From CAKXIK01 sp050947015 (lineage in GTDB: Bacteria; Bacillota; Clostridia; Oscillospirales; Acutalibacteraceae): a stretch of 64,000 nt of DNA. The position numbers were made by a program, and so were the translations under genes. Shown here in pieces: positions 1 through 8,325 of this stretch. A model generated the notes under the pieces. That model had not been told where the DNA came from, made no database searches, and saw only the letters and a list, made by a program, of their open reading frames with translations. How positions within the stretch are numbered: the stretch's first letter is position 1; each line of letters opens with the position of its first letter. The DNA lies in the NCBI GenBank assembly GCA_050947015.1, contig JBMNVT010000010.1, positions 28,955 to 92,954 on the forward strand. Direction: 5' to 3'.

Positions 1-1598
1 TTTTCCGCAAGGTCAAGAATCCGAACCGGTTTACCCATATCCAGCACAAAAATTTCGCCGCCTTTTGCCAGCGCACCCGCCTCCAGCACCAGCGAAACCG
101 CTTCCGGAATCGTCATAAAATAACGGATGATATTTGGGTCTGTCACAGTAACGGGACCGCCCTTTTCAATCTGACGCTTGAACAGCGGAATCACGCTGCC
201 GTTGCTGCCAAGCACATTGCCGAAACGAACCGCCACATAATCGGTTTTGGAACGGCCGTTGTACATCTGAATAATCATTTCGCACATTCGTTTGGTCGCG
301 CCCATCACGTTGGTGGGATTGACGGCTTTGTCGGTAGAGATCATAACAAAGCGCTTCACGCCCCAGCGGTCAGCCGCCTGAACGGTTTTCAGCGTACCGA
401 AAACGTTGTTTTTGATCGCCTCGTTCGGACTAACCTCCATCAGCGGGACATGCTTATGTGCCGCCGCATGATACACAATATCCGGTCGGTAAGTTTCCAT
501 GACGGAATTAATACGCTTGGTGTCGCGCACTGAACCGATCAGTGCAATCAGATTCAGATCCGGAAAGTTGCGCAGCAGCTCGTTTTGAATATCGTAGGCA
601 TTGTTTTCATAAACGTCGAAGATGAGCAGCAGCTTCGGGCCGTAGCGTGCAATCTGCCGGCAAAGCTCGCTGCCGATGGAACCTCCGCCGCCGGTGACCA
701 GCACGGTTTTTCCATGCACATAATTCATTACGTTGGAAAGATCAACCCGAACCGGCTCCCGCCCGAGAAGATCCTCAATTTCAACATCACGCACGGAACC
801 GATTTTAACTTCGCCGTTAAGCATCTGATAAACACCGGGCAGTGTTTCCAGCTTGCACTCCGTTTCCTTGCAGATGTTCAAAATTGCCGCGCGGTCTTCC
901 AAAGACGCGGTTGGAATGGCAAAAATAATCTCATTCGCGTTCGTTTCCATTGCGGCCTGTTTGATGGTGTCGCGTCCGCCAAAAATGCGGATCCCGTGAA
1001 TATACTGGCCGATTTTGGCAGGGGAATCGTCTATTACGGCAACAACGGTGCAGTTGTTCAGGTAACTGCTGGTGGCAATCTCCCGAATCAAAACATCAGC
1101 TGCCTCTCCCGCGCCGATAATCATAATCCTGCGTTCCCGCGGTGCTTCGCCCGTTTCATCCTCCGCCGGCCTGGACTCCTGCAGCTTTCGGGCGGCCCGG
1201 TAAACAAAGCGCGTGCCGATGGTAAGCAAAATCAGGATAAAACCGGAGGTGACATAGCAGCTGCGCGGAATCGGCAATTTTACCAGCGTGCTGCCGACAA
1301 AATGCACCACAGACGAAACCGCACAGGCAAACACGACAGAATATGCTTCTTCAAAACTTGCATACTGCCAAAGGCTGTTGTAAAGCCGGAACAGAGCAAA
1401 AATAATAACGGTCAGCAGCGTATTGATCGGAATATATTGCAGAAAATTCATCAAAAACTGCTGCCGAACCGCATCGAAATTGAATTCATAACGCAGAAAA
1501 AGCGCCAAAAATGACGCCAGATTAATGCAGACGACGTCGCTGAGAAACAGGCAGGTCACCCGCACGGCTTTCTCCTTGGAATATTTCTTAAAAAACAT
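1..1598 (-). CDS. CapD/FlaA1-type nucleoside-diphosphate-sugar 4,6-dehydratase (partial, C-terminus off window)
   Basis: Membrane-bound sugar-nucleotide dehydratase/epimerase feeding capsule, exopolysaccharide or glycan synthesis. About 532 residues are visible and the C-terminus lies beyond position 1. Four N-terminal hydrophobic segments (roughly residues 15-125) are followed by a first Rossmann-like domain (IMIIGAGEAA, near 145) and a second with the NAD site TGGGGSIGSE near 300. STDKAVNPTNVMGATK (near 420) is the active-site form of the FlaA1/PglF/WbpM group, where Met replaces the usual catalytic Tyr. The ATG at 1598 has AAAGGAAG upstream. Family call is firm; the exact sugar product cannot be read from the sequence. 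Confidence 0.9.
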   Translation of the reverse strand, partial: MFFKKYSKEKAVRVTCLFLSDVVCINLASFLALFLRYEFNFDAVRQQFLMNFLQYIPINTLLTVIIFALFRLYNSLWQYASFEEAYSVVFACAVSSVVHFVGSTLVKLPIPRSCYVTSGFILILLTIGTRFVYRAARKLQESRPAEDETGEAPRERRIMIIGAGEAADVLIREIATSSYLNNCTVVAVIDDSPAKIGQYIHGIRIFGGRDTIKQAAMETNANEIIFAIPTASLEDRAAILNICKETECKLETLPGVYQMLNGEVKIGSVRDVEIEDLLGREPVRVDLSNVMNYVHGKTVLVTGGGGSIGSELCRQIARYGPKLLLIFDVYENNAYDIQNELLRNFPDLNLIALIGSVRDTKRINSVMETYRPDIVYHAAAHKHVPLMEVSPNEAIKNNVFGTLKTVQAADRWGVKRFVMISTDKAVNPTNVMGATKRMCEMIIQMYNGRSKTDYVAVRFGNVLGSNGSVIPLFKRQIEKGGPVTVTDPNIIRYFMTIPEAVSLVLEAGALAKGGEIFVLDMGKPVRILDLAE

Positions 1599-1751
1599 AT
1601 GAAGCTTCCTTTGCTTTTCATTTTTCAGGTCTGCGGCCCTTACGCAGCTTAAATTTTCCGGTGCCGAGGCAATGAATGGGCTTGTCTTTCCGCCGAAAAA
1701 TTGAAAGCATGATGAGTTTCAACCGCATTTGTTTGTGAATCATTGCTGATA

Positions 1752-1780
1752 ATTATAGCATCCAGATAGCTTTAAGTCAA
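1752..1780 (-). promoter_or_regulatory. Sigma-A promoter for the CapD-like gene
   Basis: On the minus strand TTGACT (1780-1775) and TATAAT (1757-1752) are separated by 17 bp, about 150 bp upstream of the start at 1598. The divergent gap 1599-1968 otherwise holds only the pgk promoter and no recognisable gene. Confidence 0.65.
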
Positions 1781-1890
1781 TTCATGGGGATGCTTTTCCG
1801 CGGATTTGTGCAGAAAACGGCGAAAAACCGCCTCAGATTTTGAATAAATTAAAAACATTACTATTTTGTGCTCTTTTGTCCCGGAAACGC

Positions 1891-1919
1891 TTGAAAAAAA
1901 CGTTTTTTTCGCATATAAT
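1891..1919 (+). promoter_or_regulatory. Sigma-A promoter for the pgk-tpiA-gpmI cluster
   Basis: TTGAAA (1891-1896), a 17-bp spacer and a consensus TATAAT (1914-1919), 49 bp upstream of the pgk ATG. Confidence 0.75.
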
Positions 1920-1968
1920 AAAAGGCAGTTACTGACATATTTTTAACAAAGACGAGGTGCCATCTGAA

Positions 1969-3165
1969 ATGAATTATCTGAACAAGAAAACCGTGGAAGA
2001 CATCGACGTGAAGGGCAAGCGCGTTCTGGTTCGCTGCGACTTCAACGTTCCGTTCGATGCCGAGGGCAACATCAGCGACCCCAAGCGTATTGACGAAGCT
2101 CTGAAAACCATCAAATACCTGCTGGCTCAAAACGCCCGCCTCATCCTCTGTTCCCATCTTGGCCGTCCGAAGGGCGAGTTCAACATGAAATATTCCCTAG
2201 CTCCCGTTGCCGCTTACCTGACCAAGGCGCTCGGTCAGGAAGTCAAAATGGCGACCGACGTGGTCGGCGAAAGCGCCCAGTCTCTTGCCGCTTCTCTGAA
2301 AGACGGCGAAGCGATGCTGATCGAGAATGTCCGTTTCCACAAGGAAGAGGAAAAAAATGATCCCGAATTCGCAAAGAAGCTTGCCTCCCTTGCCGAAATT
2401 TATGTAAACGATGCGTTTGGCACGGCTCACCGCGCCCACGCTTCCACCGCCGGCGTTGCCGATTATCTGCCGGCCGTATGCGGCTACCTGATCCAGAAAG
2501 AGATTACCATTATGGGCGGCGCACTAGAAAACCCGAAGCATCCGTTTGTCGCCATCCTCGGTGGCGCAAAAGTTTCCGACAAAATCGGCGTTATCAACAA
2601 CCTGATTGACAAGGTCGACACCCTCATCATCGGCGGCGGCATGGCTTACACCTTCATGCGCGCTATCGGCAATTCGACCGGCACCTCCATCTGTGAAGAG
2701 GACAAGCTTGACCTTGCCCGTGAGCTGATGCAGAAAGCGCGCGAAAAGGGCGTCAACTTCATTATTCCGGTGGACAACATTGTCGGCCGCGAATACAAGA
2801 GCGACACCCCGTTCATGCGCATTTATTCCGACGCGATCCCGGACGGCTGGATGGGTCTCGACATTGGGCCGACCACACAGGAGCTTTTCGCAAAAACATT
2901 GATCGGCAGCGGCACGGTTGTTTGGAATGGCCCGATGGGTGTTTCGGAATGGGATAACTTTGCCGGCGGCACCATTGCTGTTGCAAAGGCTGTCGCTGAA
3001 AGCGGCGCGATTTCGATCATCGGCGGCGGCGATTCCGCGGCAGCCGTTGAAAAGCTTGGTTTTGCCGATAAAATGACTCATATCTCCACCGGCGGCGGCG
3101 CTTCCCTCGAATTTTTGGAGGGCAAGGTTCTGCCCGGCATCGCCTGCCTGAACGACAAAGACTGA
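1969..3165 (+). CDS. pgk: Phosphoglycerate kinase
   Basis: Transfers phosphate between 1,3-bisphosphoglycerate and ADP, the first ATP-yielding step of lower glycolysis (cytosolic). The 398-residue length is normal. The N-terminal substrate-binding segment RCDFNVPFD, the GRPKG loop near residue 65, GGAKVSDKIGVI near 195 and the nucleotide-site GGGDS near 365 are all present. The ATG at 1969 is preferred over an in-frame GTG at 1957, because the GTG overlaps the GACGAGG ribosome binding site. It is first of three consecutive glycolytic genes (pgk, tpiA, gpmI). A gapdh gene, often upstream of pgk, is not adjacent here. Confidence 0.97.
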   Translation: MNYLNKKTVEDIDVKGKRVLVRCDFNVPFDAEGNISDPKRIDEALKTIKYLLAQNARLILCSHLGRPKGEFNMKYSLAPVAAYLTKALGQEVKMATDVVGESAQSLAASLKDGEAMLIENVRFHKEEEKNDPEFAKKLASLAEIYVNDAFGTAHRAHASTAGVADYLPAVCGYLIQKEITIMGGALENPKHPFVAILGGAKVSDKIGVINNLIDKVDTLIIGGGMAYTFMRAIGNSTGTSICEEDKLDLARELMQKAREKGVNFIIPVDNIVGREYKSDTPFMRIYSDAIPDGWMGLDIGPTTQELFAKTLIGSGTVVWNGPMGVSEWDNFAGGTIAVAKAVAESGAISIIGGGDSAAAVEKLGFADKMTHISTGGGASLEFLEGKVLPGIACLNDKD

Positions 3166-3182
3166 TCGAATCAAGTTTGCAA

Positions 3183-3207
3183 GCGGTACGGCGAACTGCC
3201 GTGCCGC
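3183..3207 (+). other. Intergenic RNA hairpin between pgk and tpiA
   Basis: GCGGTACGGC (3183-3192), a five-base loop, then GCCGTGCCGC (3198-3207) pair with one G-U wobble. No strong T-run follows, so it is more likely an mRNA processing or stability element than a full terminator. Confidence 0.5.
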
Positions 3208-3255
3208 ATTGTGTGTTTTAGAGAATTTTTTGAAGTCTGAAAGGAATGTTTCGTT

Positions 3256-4023
3256 ATGAACAAAACTCTTCGCCGTGCGGTAATCGCCGGAAACTGGAAA
3301 ATGAACAAAACCCCCGCCGAAGCCAGGGAGCTGCTTTCCGCCATCGCTCCGCTGGTCAAAAATGCGGGCTGCAGCGTGATTGCCTGCGTGCCGTTTGTTG
3401 ATCTCTCCACTGCACTGGAATCCACTGTGGGCACCAATATTGAAATCGGCGCCGAAAATTGCCACTGGGAAAAATCTGGTGCATTCACCGGAGAGATCTC
3501 GGCCGAAATGCTGGCTTCGATGAACGTCAAGTACGTCATCATCGGCCACAGCGAGCGCCGTACCTATTTTGGTGAGACCGACGTCACCGTAAACAAGCGT
3601 ATCCGCGCTGCGCTGGATGCCGGCCTTTCCGTCATCCTCTGCGTAGGCGAAACACTCGAGCAGCGCGAGCAGGGCATCACCGATGAGCTGGTCGCCATGC
3701 AGACCAAAATCGCTCTGGGCGGCGTTTCCGCCGAAGAGCTTGGCCGCATCATCATCGCTTATGAGCCCGTTTGGGCCATCGGCACCGGACGCACCGCGAC
3801 CGCAGAGCAGGCAAACGAAGTCTGCGCCGCCATCCGCGCCGTTGTTGCAAAGCTTTATTCCCAGGCCGATGCCGACGCACTGACGATCCAGTACGGCGGT
3901 TCCATGAATGCGAAAAACGCTGCCGAGCTGCTTGCTCAGCCGGATGTTGACGGCGGATTGATCGGCGGCGCCTCGCTGAAACCGGCCGATTTTGCCGCGA
4001 TCGTAGAAGCCGCCAGCAAATAA
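3256..4023 (+). CDS. tpiA: Triosephosphate isomerase
   Basis: Interconverts dihydroxyacetone phosphate and glyceraldehyde 3-phosphate. The protein has 255 residues, the usual TIM-barrel length. GNWKMN near residue 12 carries the catalytic Lys. GHSERR near 96 carries the electrophilic His. YEPVWAIGTG near 166 carries the catalytic Glu and the start of the flexible loop. C-terminal phosphate-binding glycines (YGGSMN, GLIGGASL) are intact. The ATG follows GAAAGGA. It lies 90 bp after pgk and 126 bp before gpmI, in the same direction. Confidence 0.98.
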   Translation: MNKTLRRAVIAGNWKMNKTPAEARELLSAIAPLVKNAGCSVIACVPFVDLSTALESTVGTNIEIGAENCHWEKSGAFTGEISAEMLASMNVKYVIIGHSERRTYFGETDVTVNKRIRAALDAGLSVILCVGETLEQREQGITDELVAMQTKIALGGVSAEELGRIIIAYEPVWAIGTGRTATAEQANEVCAAIRAVVAKLYSQADADALTIQYGGSMNAKNAAELLAQPDVDGGLIGGASLKPADFAAIVEAASK

Positions 4024-4128
4024 AAGTGCGCGAAGCGCACTTTGGAAAAGACTCTCATTCTGAATGCGGAATTTGCGGAGCAGCCTAAGCTGCGACGGCG
4101 AATTCCGGCAAGTGCGCGAAGCGCACTT
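4023..4128 (+). repeat. Duplicated perfect hairpins flanking a larger stem between tpiA and gpmI
   Basis: AAAGTGCGC-GAA-GCGCACTTT (4023-4043) recurs as AAGTGCGC-GAA-GCGCACTT (4110-4128). Between the copies lies an imperfect stem with CGGAATT (4067-4073) pairing AATTCCG (4101-4107) and an apex of CAGC-CTAA-GCTG (4081-4092). The array covers most of the tpiA-gpmI gap. It looks like a REP/MITE-like intergenic element or an RNA punctuation element. Confidence 0.6.
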
Positions 4129-4149
4129 TGGGAAAGGACGTTACCCTTT

Positions 4150-5664
4150 ATGAAAAAACCGTTGATCCTGATGATTCTTGACGGTTTTGGCTGCGGTCGC
4201 GATTATTCCGGCAACGCAATCAAAGCCGCAAAAAAACCGAATATCGATTGGATTTTCTCTTCCAACCCGGTTACCCAAATCGGCGCTTCCGGTATGGATG
4301 TCGGTCTGCCGGACGGACAGATGGGCAACAGCGAAGTGGGACACACCAACATCGGCGCGGGCCGCATCGTGTATCAGGAACTGACCCGCATCACAAAATC
4401 CATTGCCGACGGTGACTTTTTCACCAACGAGGCGTTTCTCGCCGCCATGGAGAACTGCAAAAAGAACAGCTCCGCACTGCACCTGATGGGGTTGCTTTCC
4501 GACGGCGGCGTGCACAGCCACAATTCTCATCTTTACGCGCTGCTGGAGCTTGCCAAGCGTTCCGGCGTGAAGGATGTTTACGTTCATTGCTTTTTGGACG
4601 GCCGCGACGTTCCGCCTTCCTCCGGCAAGGATTATGTTGCGGAACTTTCCGCAAAAATGCAGGAGCTGGGCGTCGGCAAAATCGCGACCGTTATGGGACG
4701 CTATTACGCCATGGACCGCGACAACCGCTGGGAACGCGTTGGCAAGGCGTATGACGCGATGGTCTACGGCGAGGGTGTGCAGAACGGCGACCCGGTGGCT
4801 GCGGTTGCTGAATCGTATCAAAGCGACGTCACCGACGAATTTGTTGTTCCCACCGTCTGCACCGCCGACGGCAAGATCAAGGCGAACGATTCCGTCGTTT
4901 TCTTTAATTTCCGCCCGGACCGTGCCCGCGAAATCACCCGCACGTTTGTGGATCCGGATTTTTCCGGCTTTGAACGCAAAAACGGCTTCTTCCCGCTGTG
5001 TTATGTTTGCATGACGCAGTACGATGCCACGATGCCGAACGTGCAGGTCGCGTTTCATCCACAGACGCTGAAGAACACCTTCGGCGAGTATATCTCCGGC
5101 AAGGGATTAACTCAGCTCCGCATTGCCGAAACGGAAAAATACGCCCATGTGACGTTTTTCTTCAACGGCGGCGTGGAAAAAACTTACCCCGGCGAAGACC
5201 GCTGCCTCGTACCCTCCCCAAAGGTTGCAACGTATGACCTGCAGCCTGAAATGAGCGCGTATCAGGTAACGGACAATGTTGTGGAACGCATTGAGAGCGG
5301 CAAATATGATGTGATTATTCTCAACTTTGCCAACTGTGATATGGTGGGGCATACCGGCGTGTTCGACGCCGCCAAAGCCGCCGTGGAGGCAGTTGACAGC
5401 TGTGTCGGTCGTGTGGTGGACGCCGTAACCAAAATGGGCGGCGTGGCGCTGATTACAGCCGACCACGGAAACGCCGACCAGATGTATGAGGACGACGGCT
5501 CTCCGTTTACCGCACACACCACCAACCCGGTGCCGTTCTGCGTGGTCAATTATCCGTGCAAGCTGCGCAAAGGCGGCCGTCTGGCCGATATCGCCCCCAC
5601 CATGCTGAAAATCCTTGGCATGGAACAGCCTGCCGAAATGACGGGCGAAAGCATTATTCTGTAA
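4150..5664 (+). CDS. gpmI: 2,3-bisphosphoglycerate-independent phosphoglycerate mutase
   Basis: Manganese-dependent interconversion of 3- and 2-phosphoglycerate through a phosphoserine intermediate. The protein has 504 residues, typical of GpmI. LDGFGCG near residue 10 and NSEVGH near 60 hold metal ligands and the phosphoserine. DGRDVPPSS and MGRYYAMDRDNRWER are substrate-binding segments. NFANCDMVGHTG and TADHGNADQM near 395-445 complete the alkaline-phosphatase-fold metal site. The ATG at 4150 follows GGGAAAGGACG. It ends the pgk-tpiA-gpmI cluster and is followed by a strong terminator. Confidence 0.97.
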   Translation: MKKPLILMILDGFGCGRDYSGNAIKAAKKPNIDWIFSSNPVTQIGASGMDVGLPDGQMGNSEVGHTNIGAGRIVYQELTRITKSIADGDFFTNEAFLAAMENCKKNSSALHLMGLLSDGGVHSHNSHLYALLELAKRSGVKDVYVHCFLDGRDVPPSSGKDYVAELSAKMQELGVGKIATVMGRYYAMDRDNRWERVGKAYDAMVYGEGVQNGDPVAAVAESYQSDVTDEFVVPTVCTADGKIKANDSVVFFNFRPDRAREITRTFVDPDFSGFERKNGFFPLCYVCMTQYDATMPNVQVAFHPQTLKNTFGEYISGKGLTQLRIAETEKYAHVTFFFNGGVEKTYPGEDRCLVPSPKVATYDLQPEMSAYQVTDNVVERIESGKYDVIILNFANCDMVGHTGVFDAAKAAVEAVDSCVGRVVDAVTKMGGVALITADHGNADQMYEDDGSPFTAHTTNPVPFCVVNYPCKLRKGGRLADIAPTMLKILGMEQPAEMTGESIIL

Positions 5665-5679
5665 ACAATCGTTAACTAA

Positions 5680-5733
5680 AAAAGCTCCCGGCGCAGCTCT
5701 GAAATGTTCAAGAGCCCGCGCCGGGAGTTTTCT
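5680..5733 (+). terminator. Rho-independent terminator after gpmI
   Basis: AAAGCTCCCGGCGC pairs with GCGCCGGGAG (5718-5728), followed by TTTTCTGTTTT. The A-rich left arm also allows termination of the convergent gene ending at 5746. Confidence 0.85.
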
Positions 5734-5745
5734 GTTTTCTGTACG

Positions 5746-6843
5746 TTATTTTACGGTAACAAGTTCATGATCCTGCGTTCCCAGGCCAACCTTCTGCAGG
5801 CAGTCAAGCTGAATGTATGGGTTTTTGCCATGCAGCCGCTGGAACAGATGTCCCTCGGTTCCCAGCTCCATGCCTTGCGGAATGCCCACAGGAATCAGGT
5901 TTTCCATTTTGATGGCATCGATACTGGCGCGTTCGATTGCGACAATATCATCTGAAGCCATGATACCGATATCCGGTACCAGAGACGGAGTGGTCATACC
6001 CCAGCAGTCGCAGAGCGCAGTGATCGCGGTGAGCACATTGATAAAATAAGTATTGTCCGGTTCAAAGGTGTCCAGCACCGTCTTGGTGCAGACTGCCATT
6101 CCCATCTGGAAATCAGCGTAATCATGCGAATCCAGCGTAATCGCATGCACGGGGCAAACCTTGAGGCAATGCTGGCACATGGTGCAGTGATGGTAATTTA
6201 CCTTGTATTCACCCTTTGCGCCGCCTTCGGAAAAGGAGTTTGCGTGATGGTTGCAGGCGGGGATGCATTTACCGCAGTGGATGCATTTTTCCTTGTCCCA
6301 TACAAGACCGCCCTCCAGTGAGTGGATTTCGTGACGGGTGCGGTCTGTTACGCAGCCCATTGCAATATTCTTGCACGCTCCGCCGAAGCCGCAGCTGCCG
6401 TGACCTTTGACGTGCGAAAAATCAATCAGAAAATCCGCATCGTAAATCAGCCCTGCCACATCGATATGACGCAGCTTTTTGTAATCGACTTCCTTCGTGT
6501 AAAAGTATTTTCCGAAATAAGAGCAGTCGTCTAAAATCGGGCAGCCGAGATTGCTTTCGGTATAACCGCGCTGTTCGGGGTGGCGCGCCGAAACGTAATG
6601 ATCGGTAATAAAGCATTCCGCGCCGTTTTCCTTAAGAAAGTCAACCAGAATGCGAATGAACACCGGCGGAATGGTGGAATAGGTGATGCCTTCGCCGACA
6701 TGCATTTTGATCGCGACGGTTTTTCCCTTTACTCTTTCGGCAAGTCCGCTCTTTTTGAGCATGCGCGAAAATTTTGCGGGAAGCGTCTGCGTTGCTTCAT
6801 AGCGGGCATAAGCCATTGGGGCAAACAGAACTTGTGACGCCAT
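5746..6843 (-). CDS. DUF362 domain protein with two 4Fe-4S ferredoxin motifs
   Basis: A 365-residue cytosolic iron-sulfur protein. The N-terminal two-thirds matches the DUF362 family (KMHVGEGITYS, FSHVKGHGSCGFGGACKN). Ferredoxin clusters follow near residue 187 (CIHCGKCIPAC) and 217 (CTMCQHCLKVCP), and the DUF362 fold then resumes. The reaction is unknown; members are thought to be electron-transfer proteins. It appears monocistronic, convergent with gpmI. The ATG at 6843 is preceded by a GAAAGGGAC-type ribosome binding site. A second DUF362/ferredoxin protein of different layout sits at 50117. Confidence 0.85.
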   Translation of the reverse strand: MASQVLFAPMAYARYEATQTLPAKFSRMLKKSGLAERVKGKTVAIKMHVGEGITYSTIPPVFIRILVDFLKENGAECFITDHYVSARHPEQRGYTESNLGCPILDDCSYFGKYFYTKEVDYKKLRHIDVAGLIYDADFLIDFSHVKGHGSCGFGGACKNIAMGCVTDRTRHEIHSLEGGLVWDKEKCIHCGKCIPACNHHANSFSEGGAKGEYKVNYHHCTMCQHCLKVCPVHAITLDSHDYADFQMGMAVCTKTVLDTFEPDNTYFINVLTAITALCDCWGMTTPSLVPDIGIMASDDIVAIERASIDAIKMENLIPVGIPQGMELGTEGHLFQRLHGKNPYIQLDCLQKVGLGTQDHELVTVK

Positions 6844-7047
6844 AATGATTCAGTCCCTTTCATATTTACAAATTTTTCAGAATGCGAAATACCGTGCTAA
6901 ACGGCAAAATCGCTTTAGCAAAAGTATGTTATAAAAGTATATCATATTAAAATACGCAATGCAATCGTTTCAGCCCGCCCGGCACAGAAAAAACGGCGCA
7001 GGTTTCCCCGCGCCGCTCAAATAAAAGGCTTCTGCCGAAACAAAAGG

Positions 7048-7290
7048 TCAATCCCACTGATCCTTGCACAGCGTGTTCACAAAATAAAACGCATACCCGA
7101 AAAAAATCGAAAAAACCAGGCTCAGGATAAAAACCAGTTCAACGAAGCTGATGTAGATGCTTGAAGGGCATCCTGCAATAATCTCATACCAATATACCTC
7201 TCCATTTTTCATAAAGCTTACAATAAACGTCAAAACCGACAATCCCAAAAGAATCCCTGTAACAACTCGCAGTTTTTCCAACCGTGTCAT
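7048..7290 (-). CDS. Small two-helix membrane protein, unknown function
   Basis: An 80-residue protein beginning MTRLEKLRVV, with hydrophobic segments at about residues 10-28 and 45-72, so probably two membrane passes. The ATG at 7290 has AAGGGGGA upstream. It lies 17 bp downstream of the disrupted secreted-protein gene and probably shares its transcript, so it could be a partner or membrane accessory of that product. The stretch is more AT-rich than the flanking housekeeping genes. No family recognised. Confidence 0.6.
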   Translation of the reverse strand: MTRLEKLRVVTGILLGLSVLTFIVSFMKNGEVYWYEIIAGCPSSIYISFVELVFILSLVFSIFFGYAFYFVNTLCKDQWD

Positions 7291-7306
7291 GAAAAATCCC
7301 CCTTTT

Positions 7307-8029
7307 TTATGCACGTGAAACAGTATATTGTCTTGTAATCGACTTTTTAACGCCAGTAGCAACTTTAGTTAAATCAGAATTCAAATAAACATCCCACGAG
7401 AACGAGATACATCCTAATTCGGTAACCGAGCTTCCGCTTTGTAAAGCTGAGTTTGCATCGGCTTGAAAAATCAGATAATGAGCAGGTGCAGTTATCGTCA
7501 CATTGTTCGGTTTGGAGGAAGAGTAACTATTTTTAAACATTATATGAGAGGTAGGGATAGACGTTGCCGCTTCATTTGTCCCGGATGGTAGTCCTGACAC
7601 ACTCCCGCCCGACAAGGAAACATCATAAGCTCTATCGAAACCCGTATAAATATTCCATAATTTAGATACATCGTTCAACCAAGAAACTGAATCGAATAAA
7701 ACTTTTAGCGTAACGTTGGTTGCATCAACACAACTTGATTGTTGATAAACTTTCCCATCCAAAAGACTACTGGAAAATTCCGTTTTAGTTCCGCACCCCA
7801 TTACAACTTTGATATTATTATAGCGAATTACATTGTCTACGTTAGTCACTTTCGTTCCGTTTACCGACGTAGATTCGCTGATGTAAAATTCCGGTAATTG
7901 TAATGTTCGCACCGGAAGGACAAGACAATGTTTCCGCAGTTCGAGTAACACACAGCGACGCAACAGACATCACCATCACCATAAAAAAGGCAACCATCTT
8001 CAGCATCTTTTTTTGTCGAATCTTTTCAT
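7307..8029 (-). pseudogene. Secreted protein gene with two reading-frame breaks (possibly phase-variable)
   Basis: The best start is ATG at 8029 with GGGGG seven bases upstream, but that frame runs only ten codons. One extra A in the A7 tract (8014-8008) would join it to a signal-peptide frame containing MLKMVAFFMVMVMSVASL. A second shift is needed between about 7963 and 7880, where the signal-peptide frame ends and the long downstream frame (FYISESTSVNGTK onward, about 190 residues, Ser/Thr/Asn-rich) takes over. The repaired protein would be about 240 residues. A canonical promoter lies upstream. Product unknown. It may be decayed, phase-off, or affected by sequencing error. Confidence 0.55.
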
Positions 8030-8123
8030 AAATAATCCCCCTATTTTTTATAGTCAGCCCATAAAATATTGAGCTAAACTGACGATCAGCCAAAAATAGA
8101 GAAGGAAGTATTTACCTGTTTTA

Positions 8124-8151
8124 ATTGTATCATATCTTTTAAATTTGTCAA
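8124..8151 (-). promoter_or_regulatory. Sigma-A promoter for the disrupted secreted-protein gene
   Basis: Minus-strand TTGACA (8151-8146), 16-bp spacer, TACAAT (8129-8124), about 95 bp before the ATG at 8029. A near-consensus promoter in front of a broken frame argues for recent inactivation or switching. The surrounding 8030-8325 gap is AT-rich and holds only this and the divergent promoter. Confidence 0.7.
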
Positions 8152-8257
8152 CATATATCAAAATTTAAAATTAAATATTTTTTTGTTTGATGTTTACAGA
8201 CTTGTTTCATCTGTTCCAAGCGGAATTTTGCGCAAAAACAGATTTTTCTTGTTTTTC

Positions 8258-8287
8258 GTGACAAAACAACGGCGATTGTGCTACAAT
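8258..8287 (+). promoter_or_regulatory. Sigma-A promoter for the aldo/keto reductase cluster
   Basis: GTGACA (8258-8263), 18-bp spacer, TACAAT (8282-8287), 39 bp before the ATG at 8326. Confidence 0.6.
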
Positions 8288-8325
8288 AAAAACATACTTT
8301 ACAACAAAGAAAGGATGCCTTTGCC

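Noticed and set aside
585..1514. Plus-strand open frame of 309 codons
   Set aside because: Antisense to the CapD-like gene, which has conserved motifs throughout.
2524..3549. Long open frame on the minus strand opposite pgk/tpiA
   Set aside because: Lies wholly antisense to conserved glycolytic genes and has no family features; high GC at third positions of the sense gene creates it.
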